Made by a program: the position numbers and the translations under genes | The notes under the pieces: generated by a model | What the model saw: the letters and a program-made list of their open reading frames with translations, nothing else | Told to the model about the DNA's origin: nothing | Database searches by the model: none | Part shown: piece by piece, positions 36,127 to 43,673 of the stretch | Layout of the letters: each line of letters begins with the position of its first letter | Numbering within the stretch: the first letter of the stretch is position 1 | NCBI RefSeq assembly: GCF_004365575.1 | Contig: NZ_SOBG01000003.1 | Coordinates: forward strand, 62,001 to 126,000 | Reading direction: 5' to 3' | DNA: 64,000 bases | DNA from: Hypnocyclicus thermotrophus | Lineage (GTDB): Bacteria > Fusobacteriota > Fusobacteriia > Fusobacteriales > Fusobacteriaceae

Positions 36127-36398
36127 ATTGATACAGCTTGCATTGGACATGAAGTTACACATATACCACATCCAGTGCACTTTTCTTCATCTACTCTATA
36201 TCCTTTTGGTATTAAAAATCCAAAAATACTTCTTTTTTTCTGTTGTTCTCCTTTTTTTAAAGGAATTATCGCCCCTACTGGACATACTCTTTTCACTGGA
36301 CAAAATGGCGATTTGTCACATTGATTTTGGTCTATTACAGCTACTTTTTTTGATTTTTTAAATTTTTTAGATTTTATTTTTTTCATTTTCTCCTCCAA
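36117..36398 (-). CDS. 4Fe-4S dicluster-type ferredoxin domain protein
   Basis: A 93-residue protein with two Cys-rich segments. The first, CDKSPFCPVKRVCPVGA, has an unusual CX5CX5CP spacing. The second is a canonical CTGCGICVTSCPMQA 4Fe-4S motif. A short basic N-terminus (KKIKSKKFKKSKK) precedes. It is likely a small electron carrier, typical of anaerobes. It stands alone on the minus strand with GGAG before ATG 36398. Redox partners are not visible; the FAD oxidoreductase gene upstream on the same strand ends 180 bp away and may read through. Confidence 0.85.
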   Translation of the reverse strand: MEEKMKKIKSKKFKKSKKVAVIDQNQCDKSPFCPVKRVCPVGAIIPLKKGEQQKKRSIFGFLIPKGYRVDEEKCTGCGICVTSCPMQAVSIKA

Positions 36399-36575
36399 AA
36401 TATAATTATATTATAATATTATGATTTTATAATTTATTATAGTATAATTATTTTCTTTTGTCAAAACAATAAAATAAATTTTATATTTATTTCATTATAT
36501 ATATTTATAGAGATTATTCTTTCTATATTTCTCTTTTAAATTTTTAATGATATAAGGCTCTTTTCAAAAATTATT

Positions 36576-38129
36576 TTATTCAAATTCTCCAAAATTCATA
36601 TCTACAACTTTCATTCCATCAATTGCAGCACTTATAATTCCACCAGCATATCCTGCTCCTTCACCAATAGGAAAAAGATTCTCTATATTAATTGATTTTC
36701 CTGTTTTATCTCTTGTAATTCTTATAGGTGCTGATGTCCTAGTTTCTGGTGCAATTAGATTAGCATTTTTTGTAAAAAGTGGCATTTTTTTCTGCCAATA
36801 TTTCAATGCATTTATCATATTTCTATTGATAACTTCTGGAAAAAAATTATTTAAATTATATGAATATAAGTTCATTTTATAACTTGATTCTATTTCTTGT
36901 TTGGTTTTATTATTTTTTAAGAAATCATTTACACTTTGATATAAAGCTCCATAAGTAGATATTATTTCATATGTTTGTTTTTCAAGTTTTTCTTGAAGCT
37001 TCATACCGTCAAATAATTTATTTCCATAATCATTTTCTCGAATTGCTACAACAATAGCGGAATTAGAAAATTTTCCATCTCTTTGACTATAACTCATTCC
37101 ATTAACAAGTGATGTATTTTTTTCAGAAGCAGCATTAACTATTTCACCACCTGGACACATACAAAATGAAAATACACCTCTCTTTTCATTTTGGTTATTA
37201 TAAGTAAAATTATACGTTGCACTTCCCAATATTTCACTATTATAAAATTTTCCATGTTGCATTCTATCAATATCATATCTAGGACTTTCAATTCTCGCTC
37301 CTACTGCAAAATCTTTATTTTCTAAAAACACATTATTTTTATTTAACATATAATATGTATCTCTAGAACTATGCCCTATTGCTAAAAATAAATAATCAAT
37401 ATCTATTAATTCATTTTTATTTATTTCTATTTGTGATATTTTTTTATTTTTTATTTTTATGTCTGTTAAAATAGAATTAAAATAAAATTCTCCACCCATA
37501 GATTCTATTTTTTTTCTTAAATTAGTAACTACTACTTTTAATACATCTGTACCTATATGTGGCTTATAATCAAATAAAATCTCTTTTTGAGCACCACATT
37601 CTACTAACGTTTTAAATATTTCATCTTTATATATACTCTTTACTCTTGTTGTTAATTTACCATCGGAATACGTTCCTGCTCCACCTTCTCCAAATTGTAT
37701 ATTCGAATTCGAATTAAGCTCATTTTCTTTTATAAATAACTCTATATCTCTATCTCTTTCATCTATTTTTTTCCCTCTTTCAAAAATAATAGGTTTATAG
37801 CCTAATTTACAAAGTCTATATGCAGCAAATAAACCTGCAGGCCCTGTTCCTATTATCGCTATTATTCCTTCTATATTTTTTGATTTTATTTTTTTTAATT
37901 TCTTTTCTTTTACTTCTTCAAATTTTGTATTTATCTTTTTATTTAGTTCAATTTCTACATTATATAATAAAAAAATACTATTTTTATTTCTACTATCAAT
38001 CGAACGTTTTTTATATTCTATTTTATTTATACAATTTTTATTTATTCCATTTTTTTTTAAATACTCATATATTCCTTTTTTTTGATTTATATTTACAGGA
38101 ATTTTAATATTTTCTACTTTTATTTTCAT
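36576..38129 (-). CDS. FAD-dependent oxidoreductase (COG2509-like)
   Basis: The 517-residue flavoprotein has a small N-terminal domain of about 90 residues. A dinucleotide-binding motif IAIIGTGPAGLFAAYRL (about 93-109) then FERGKKIDERDRDIE follow. Later signatures are QFGEGGAGTYSDGKL, GHSSRDTYYML, VGARIE, and a C-terminal FPIGEGAGYAGGI with the FAD-contacting Gly/Ala run. This is the pattern of COG2509 uncharacterised NAD/FAD-utilising dehydrogenases, widely conserved in anaerobes. Its ATG overlaps the stop of the methyltransferase gene (TAATG), making it the last gene of the polA operon. Substrate unknown. Confidence 0.85.
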   Translation of the reverse strand: MKIKVENIKIPVNINQKKGIYEYLKKNGINKNCINKIEYKKRSIDSRNKNSIFLLYNVEIELNKKINTKFEEVKEKKLKKIKSKNIEGIIAIIGTGPAGLFAAYRLCKLGYKPIIFERGKKIDERDRDIELFIKENELNSNSNIQFGEGGAGTYSDGKLTTRVKSIYKDEIFKTLVECGAQKEILFDYKPHIGTDVLKVVVTNLRKKIESMGGEFYFNSILTDIKIKNKKISQIEINKNELIDIDYLFLAIGHSSRDTYYMLNKNNVFLENKDFAVGARIESPRYDIDRMQHGKFYNSEILGSATYNFTYNNQNEKRGVFSFCMCPGGEIVNAASEKNTSLVNGMSYSQRDGKFSNSAIVVAIRENDYGNKLFDGMKLQEKLEKQTYEIISTYGALYQSVNDFLKNNKTKQEIESSYKMNLYSYNLNNFFPEVINRNMINALKYWQKKMPLFTKNANLIAPETRTSAPIRITRDKTGKSINIENLFPIGEGAGYAGGIISAAIDGMKVVDMNFGEFE

Positions 38130-39676
38130 TAAATTTCTCCTTCAAAAAATTTATCTATTTTTTCTTGAATTTCATCACTATACGATTTTATTTGTTTTCT
38201 TACTAATTTTTCTATATATTTTACCTTTTCATCATCATTAGGATAATAAATTGGTGTTTCTTTTAATGGTGTCGCATAGAGTTCCAAATTTTTTCCTTTT
38301 CTTTTTCCATTATAATAAAACCATTTATAAAATGTAGATGAGTTTAAGTATCCAAGTATATAAAAAAGATTAATACTACTCTCTTTTTTTGTTAAATAAT
38401 ATATATCTGCACTTCCATAAAAATCTTTTTTAGTATAAGCAAACATATTTAATTTACATCTTTGACGTGAAACAATTTTTTCTTTTTTAAATATTTCTTC
38501 ATCTCTAGCCCATTGCAATTCATACCAGTTTATTTTTTTAGTTTTTACTTCTCTACGCTCAATTAATTTATCGTAAAAAGGTCTTAAATATTCTTCTAAT
38601 TCATTATTTATCTTAATTTTATTATCTAAATAAAGTATCCAATATTTATTTCTTTCATCAATATTATATATATTTATATCTGGACTTTTATAAAAAGGTC
38701 TTAAATATTTTTTAAATTTTTCATTAAATTCTTTAAAAATAAATGCTTTATCATAACCACTAATAATTCCTTGATTAATATATAAAATATCATCTAAAAA
38801 ATAAGTTTTTTTATTAAAAATAGTATTTAATTTTAACAATTCCTTTTCTTTTGCAATTACTATTTTATTTCTATAATTAAATAAATATTTATTATTTAAT
38901 TTAAACTCTTGATTATTTGATATTATTTTTATATTTTTTTCAATATTATTTTTTGTTATAGAAAATATTATATTATGTTGACCAATAGCATCTTTAAATA
39001 CAGATTTATTAATATTATTTATATAATAAAAACTGCAATTTTCTTTTATACAAGTCCTTAATTTTTTAGCATAATCAGCTTGTAACCAATAATTAGTAGT
39101 AATATACGTTAAAATTCCATTCTTTTCTAATATTTCTATTCCTTTTTCTATGAAAAAATAAAGATAATCCATTCTTCCTTCATAGTATTTTTTACCAAAT
39201 TCAGTTTTTTTTATTTTATCAAATATTTCTTTATTATTTTTCTCGCCTAAATATGGTGGATTTCCTATAACAATATGATATTTTTTATCAAAATTTTTTA
39301 AAAGAGAATCAGTTTGATAAAGTTTTATTTTTTTATTTACTAATTTATATTTATCAAGTATTTTTTTTATTCTACATCTTAATACAGATAATGCTTCTTT
39401 ATCTATATCATAACCTTCTATCCAAGTACTTATGTAATCATAATATCCAAAATATCTTTTATGCAATTTTATTAAAAATTCTATTAAATCAATTAATAAA
39501 TTACCTGAACCACATGATAAATCAACAATTTTTAAGTTTTTTAAAGCTTTTTTTCTATCTTGAAACCCAAATTTTTTATAATTAGAAAAAAAATATCTTA
39601 GTGATATGGCACTCATATCTCTAGATATTTTTTGAGGTGTATATACTTTATAATTACTATTAGTATTTAAATACAT
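38129..39676 (-). CDS. Eco57I/TaqI-type adenine-specific DNA methyltransferase
   Basis: The 515-residue protein has the SAM-binding motif I VDLSCGSGNLL (51-61) and the catalytic motif IV NPPY (139-142). An acidic EGYDIDKEAL (motif II) lies between them. The C-terminal half (about 290-515) resembles a TaqI-like target-recognition domain, with YGSADIYYLT and YILGYLNSSTFYKWFYY. This is the architecture of N6-adenine methyltransferases of Eco57I type. There is no N-terminal PD-(D/E)XK nuclease and no restriction gene beside it, so it looks like an orphan or regulatory methylase. It overlaps murJ by 17 bp and the FAD gene by one base, so it is embedded in a housekeeping operon. Confidence 0.85.
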   Translation of the reverse strand: MYLNTNSNYKVYTPQKISRDMSAISLRYFFSNYKKFGFQDRKKALKNLKIVDLSCGSGNLLIDLIEFLIKLHKRYFGYYDYISTWIEGYDIDKEALSVLRCRIKKILDKYKLVNKKIKLYQTDSLLKNFDKKYHIVIGNPPYLGEKNNKEIFDKIKKTEFGKKYYEGRMDYLYFFIEKGIEILEKNGILTYITTNYWLQADYAKKLRTCIKENCSFYYINNINKSVFKDAIGQHNIIFSITKNNIEKNIKIISNNQEFKLNNKYLFNYRNKIVIAKEKELLKLNTIFNKKTYFLDDILYINQGIISGYDKAFIFKEFNEKFKKYLRPFYKSPDINIYNIDERNKYWILYLDNKIKINNELEEYLRPFYDKLIERREVKTKKINWYELQWARDEEIFKKEKIVSRQRCKLNMFAYTKKDFYGSADIYYLTKKESSINLFYILGYLNSSTFYKWFYYNGKRKGKNLELYATPLKETPIYYPNDDEKVKYIEKLVRKQIKSYSDEIQEKIDKFFEGEI

Positions 39677-41126
39677 TTTTTCCCTTTCTTTTTATTGGAT
39701 AACTCCAAATTATTAGATATATTGTCACAAATGAAAATAATTTTATAAAAATATTATTAAAATACAATGATACAATAAATGCTATTGTTGCAATCAAGCT
39801 AACTATTAAAATAAATCTAACTATTTTAAATAAATTTAATTTAAAATACCTTTTATTAAAAATAAAATATAATAACAAAAAATTAATCATTGCAGATATT
39901 GATGTAGAAAGTGCAAGTCCTATATGTTTTAGTTGTTTTATCAATAAATAATTTAATATTATATTTATAAAAATGGAAATTATAGAAAATATTACAGGTG
40001 TTTTTGTATTTTTCATACTGTAAAATGCTCTACTTAGTAAATGTATTGCAGAGTAAAAATATAAACCTAATACATAATAAAAAAGCGATTCACTCGTTAA
40101 CTTAATAGCTTCATTAGTATATTTTCCATATCCTAATATTAAAAATATTATATTTTTTGAATATAATGTAAGAATAAAAATACTAGGTATAATAAAAAAT
40201 GCAAGTATTTTTAATCCCTGTTCAATGTATGACTTTGCTTCATTAAGATCTTTTTTTTCGATAGATTTTGATAAATGGGGATAAATAATTGTAGATAATG
40301 ATATTGCAAATACACCTAGTGGTAAATTATATATTCTAGTAGCATTTTCTAATGCTGAGACTGAACCACTTTTTAAATATGAAGCAAAATATACATCAAA
40401 TACGGAGTTTATTTGCCTTGCAAATATTCCCGCTAACATCGGAATAATTAAAACAAATATTTTTTTTAAATACTCATCTTTAAAATCTATTTTAAAACTG
40501 TATATTTTTACTATTTTAAAAAAACTTGGTAATGTAATAACTAACTGTAGTATACCACCTACTGTTACACCTGTTGCAAGCGCGTATACTCCTAAATTTT
40601 TACTATATCTAATAGCAAATATAATAATAGATATATTAAATAAAAGAGATGTAGATGCCGGAATAATAAATTTTTTAAAATTATTAAGTATGGCACATAT
40701 CATTCCACTAAGACCAATAAATAATATATAACTAGACATTATTTTAAGTAAAATTGATGCTAATTTTTTTGTTTTTTCATCATATCCATTTGCTATGAAA
40801 CTAATTATATTTTTTGAAAAAAATAAATTTAATGCTGTGATAAGTATTAAAAATATAAATAATAAATTTAATACCGAAAAAATAAGATTTTTAGCTTCTT
40901 TTTCTCCAAATTTAACCTCTTTTTCATTATATAAAGGTATAAATACCGTTCCTAAAGCCCCTTCACCTAAAAGTTGTCTAAATAAATTTGCTATTTTAAA
41001 AGCAGAAAAATATGCATCTGTTGTATAATTCGCTCCAAAAATTGTAGCTATAATTATAGTTCTAATTAACCCAAGTATTCTACTAAGCATTGTAATTATC
41101 ATTACAATAATTCCAGTTCTAAACAT
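39660..41126 (-). CDS. murJ: Lipid II flippase MurJ (MviN)
   Basis: MurJ flips the peptidoglycan precursor lipid II across the inner membrane. The 488-residue protein has about fourteen helices. MurJ signatures are SRILGLIRTIIIATIFGANYTTDAYFSAFKIANLFRQLLGEGALGTVFIPLY in the first helices, including the essential Arg residues (the pattern is continuous over residues 15-66). FARQINSVFD near residue 235 is also typical. Its ATG overlaps the scpA stop, and its end overlaps the methylase start, so it is translationally coupled on both sides. Confidence 0.95.
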   Translation of the reverse strand: MFRTGIIVMIITMLSRILGLIRTIIIATIFGANYTTDAYFSAFKIANLFRQLLGEGALGTVFIPLYNEKEVKFGEKEAKNLIFSVLNLLFIFLILITALNLFFSKNIISFIANGYDEKTKKLASILLKIMSSYILFIGLSGMICAILNNFKKFIIPASTSLLFNISIIIFAIRYSKNLGVYALATGVTVGGILQLVITLPSFFKIVKIYSFKIDFKDEYLKKIFVLIIPMLAGIFARQINSVFDVYFASYLKSGSVSALENATRIYNLPLGVFAISLSTIIYPHLSKSIEKKDLNEAKSYIEQGLKILAFFIIPSIFILTLYSKNIIFLILGYGKYTNEAIKLTSESLFYYVLGLYFYSAIHLLSRAFYSMKNTKTPVIFSIISIFINIILNYLLIKQLKHIGLALSTSISAMINFLLLYFIFNKRYFKLNLFKIVRFILIVSLIATIAFIVSLYFNNIFIKLFSFVTIYLIIWSYPIKRKGKNVFKY

Positions 41127-41812
41127 TAATTCTCCTTTTTTACTATATATTTATCTTCTTTTATATCTATTTTACCATATCTATATAATTCTAATATTGC
41201 TAAAAACAAGTATACTCTATGCATTTTATCATTTGCACTTTGAAACAAATTAATATAATTTATTTTTTGATTATTTTCAATATTTTTTATTAATTTTTCT
41301 ATTTCATCTTCTAAACTATAAATATTTTCTACTACTATTTTTAATTCTTCTTTTTGTGAAGTTTCAACAACTGTTTTATATGCAATAAAAAGCTTTTCCA
41401 ATGTTAAATCACTCAAATCCACTTCATTATTCTCAACATTTATTTCTTTTAATCCAGCTCGAGTAAATGAAATATTATATTCGTTTTCTTTTTCTTTTAA
41501 AAGTTGACTCAATTCCACATATTGTTGATATTCTAAAAGTTTTATACTTAATTCTTCTTTTCTTTTTTTATGTAAAGAATAATTTAATACTGAAAGTGCT
41601 TTTATCTCTAATAAATCTGCAGCCATCGCTAAAAAATCTGCTTTTAAAGGTATATTATCTATTTCTAGTTTTTCTATTATTTCTAAATAAGTTTCAATTA
41701 ATTCTAATATATTTATTTCCGTAATATTAAGCTTTTTTTTATTTATTAAATGAAGAAGAAGGTCTAAAGGACCTTCAAAATTTTCTATTTTAACATTTAT
41801 ATCATTATTCAT
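41126..41812 (-). CDS. scpA: Segregation and condensation protein A
   Basis: ScpA is the kleisin that bridges SMC heads in chromosome condensation. The 228-residue protein has the start KIENFEGPLDLLLHLINKKKLNI (residues 6-28), then IPLKADFLAMAADLLEIKALSVL, which are diagnostic. A C-terminal winged-helix region follows (FLAILELYRYGKIDIKED). scpB is not in the window, which is slightly unusual because the two often adjoin. It overlaps ribF by 8 bp upstream and murJ downstream within a seven-gene operon. Confidence 0.94.
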   Translation of the reverse strand: MNNDINVKIENFEGPLDLLLHLINKKKLNITEINILELIETYLEIIEKLEIDNIPLKADFLAMAADLLEIKALSVLNYSLHKKRKEELSIKLLEYQQYVELSQLLKEKENEYNISFTRAGLKEINVENNEVDLSDLTLEKLFIAYKTVVETSQKEELKIVVENIYSLEDEIEKLIKNIENNQKINYINLFQSANDKMHRVYLFLAILELYRYGKIDIKEDKYIVKKEN

Positions 41813-42755
41813 TTTCTTTCACCTTAAGATGATTTTCCCATATTATTATATCATTTTTTATAGCTTCTATTAATTCTTCCATTGTGTCAAATTTTTTTTC
41901 TTCTCGTAGATATTTTTTTACTTTTACCATTATTTCCTTCCCATATATTTCTTTATCGAAATTCAAAATATGTACTTCTATATGATATTCATTTTCTATA
42001 TTTTCGTTTACAGTAGGATTATGTCCTATATTTAATAATCCATCATAAATATTATTATCTCCTTCTACAATAACTTCTACTCCGTATATACCATTTGGTG
42101 GATATATTTTATTATATGTTTTTATATTTGCCGTAGGAAATCCTATTTTTCTACCTATTTTTTTCCCGTGAATTACTTCTCCCATTATTAAAAATGGATA
42201 CCCTAAATATTTTTCAGCTAATTCCATTTCACCTTTTTCTATCAATTCTCTAATCAAAGTGCTACTAATAATTGTATTGTCAATAGTTACTGGCTTTATA
42301 ATAGTAGTTTTTATATTAAAATCTTTCGCCATTTGTATAAGATCTTCTGCTTTTCCTGCTCTTTTTGCTCCAAATGTATAATTAAATCCCGCAAAAAGAT
42401 GTTTTGCTTTTAGTTTTGTATAAATTATTTCACTTACAAATTCATAAGGTGTAAGCTTTTTAAACTCTTCTGTAAAATGGGCTATTACAAGTACATCTAC
42501 CCCTATTTTTTTCAATAAATGTATTTTTTCTTTTTCATTGTTTATAAGTATTCTTCTATTTTCATTATGAAATACTTTTTTAGGATGTTCACTAAAAGTC
42601 ATTACAACTGCTGTTCCATTATTTTTTTTTGCACATTCTACAGATGATTTTATTAATTTTTTGTGACCTTTATGTATTCCATCAAAAGTACCAAGTGCTA
42701 AACACACATTTTTATAATCTTTTTTATAGTTTTCTAATCCTATAATTATTTCCAT
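41805..42755 (-). CDS. ribF: Bifunctional riboflavin kinase / FAD synthetase
   Basis: RibF makes FMN from riboflavin and then FAD. The 316-residue protein has the N-terminal adenylyltransferase domain: ALGTFDGIHKGHKKLI (HxGH motif), FAGFNYTFGAKRAG, and STLIRELIEKG. The C-terminal riboflavin kinase domain has GKKIGRKIGFPTANI, PPNGIYGVEV, and LNIGHNPTVNENIENEYHIEVHIL. All expected motifs are present. It lies directly after whiA (adjacent bases) and overlaps scpA by 8 bp. No FMN riboswitch was seen upstream. Confidence 0.96.
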   Translation of the reverse strand: MEIIIGLENYKKDYKNVCLALGTFDGIHKGHKKLIKSSVECAKKNNGTAVVMTFSEHPKKVFHNENRRILINNEKEKIHLLKKIGVDVLVIAHFTEEFKKLTPYEFVSEIIYTKLKAKHLFAGFNYTFGAKRAGKAEDLIQMAKDFNIKTTIIKPVTIDNTIISSTLIRELIEKGEMELAEKYLGYPFLIMGEVIHGKKIGRKIGFPTANIKTYNKIYPPNGIYGVEVIVEGDNNIYDGLLNIGHNPTVNENIENEYHIEVHILNFDKEIYGKEIMVKVKKYLREEKKFDTMEELIEAIKNDIIIWENHLKVKENE

Positions 42756-43652
42756 TTAGTTCTCCTCAATAAGTTCATTATATAGCTCTTCTAATCTACG
42801 AAATCTATTTCTAATTCCTGATTTTGATATTCCTACTTTATTTGCAATCTCAGTTAAACTTGCTTCTGGATTATTTAATCTCACTATTGCAGCTTCTTTT
42901 AATACTGATGATAAGTTATCTAGTCCATAATTTTCAGAAATATAATTTATAATATTAATTTGTTTTTGAGCCGTATCAAGAGTTTTCATTTCATTAGCTA
43001 CTTCCCAATTCATTTCTCGAATAGTTTTATTTTTAATATCTTTTACCATTGTTATTTCTTCATATTCAAAAAATGATTTCACAGCACCTATCATTACTAA
43101 AATATCCATTATATCTTCAGAATTTCTTAAATAAACTAAATGTTTATTTTTCTTTTGTGTAAGAAACACTCTTCTTCCCGTATTTCTAAGTACTTTATAT
43201 AAAAGTTTAGCTCCTTCTTCTAAATCAATAAAAAAATCAAGAGCATACTCTTTGTTTGGTTCTTTTATATATCCTGTAGCTAAAAAAGCTCCTCTAGTAA
43301 AACCAATCACAGCTTTATCTGCAAGCCTTCTAACCAATTTATCTTCTAATTTATTTAAATTTTCAATAAACTCATTATATCCTTTTTGATACGGTATCTC
43401 TATAATATATACTTTATGTTCGCCAAAAGATTTTGTTATAGAATATTTTATATGAATCCTTAAACTTGAAAATTCTTTTAAAAATTTATATATTCTGTTA
43501 GCTAAATTTAAATTTTCAATTTTCAATAAAATTTTATTATTTAAAATAGCATTTTTACATTTTAAAATTGCTAATAATTCATAATGTTTTTCTTTTTCTA
43601 TCTCTATTTCTTTTAAAAATACTTCTTCTTTTACTATATTTGTATAAGACAT
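42756..43652 (-). CDS. whiA: WhiA-type DNA-binding protein (DUF199)
   Basis: The 298-residue protein has the two-domain WhiA layout. The N-terminal LAGLIDADG-like fold shows RRLADKAVIGFTRGAFLATGYI and EYALDFFIDLEEGAKLLYKVLRN. The C-terminal HTH has NPEASLTEIANKVGISKSGIRNRFRRL. WhiA controls cell division or sporulation genes in Gram-positive bacteria; its role in diderms is little known. It usually follows yvcJ and yvcK (rapZ and gluconeogenesis factor), but here it lies between polA and ribF. GGAG lies upstream of ATG 43652. Confidence 0.93.
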   Translation of the reverse strand: MSYTNIVKEEVFLKEIEIEKEKHYELLAILKCKNAILNNKILLKIENLNLANRIYKFLKEFSSLRIHIKYSITKSFGEHKVYIIEIPYQKGYNEFIENLNKLEDKLVRRLADKAVIGFTRGAFLATGYIKEPNKEYALDFFIDLEEGAKLLYKVLRNTGRRVFLTQKKNKHLVYLRNSEDIMDILVMIGAVKSFFEYEEITMVKDIKNKTIREMNWEVANEMKTLDTAQKQINIINYISENYGLDNLSSVLKEAAIVRLNNPEASLTEIANKVGISKSGIRNRFRRLEELYNELIEEN

Positions 43653-43673
43653 TTTTATCTCCTTAACGTCTTT

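Noticed and set aside
36113-36361. Plus-strand frame of 82 residues opposite the ferredoxin gene
   Set aside because: It is the antisense shadow of the Cys-rich ferredoxin gene; no ribosome site and no protein-like pattern.
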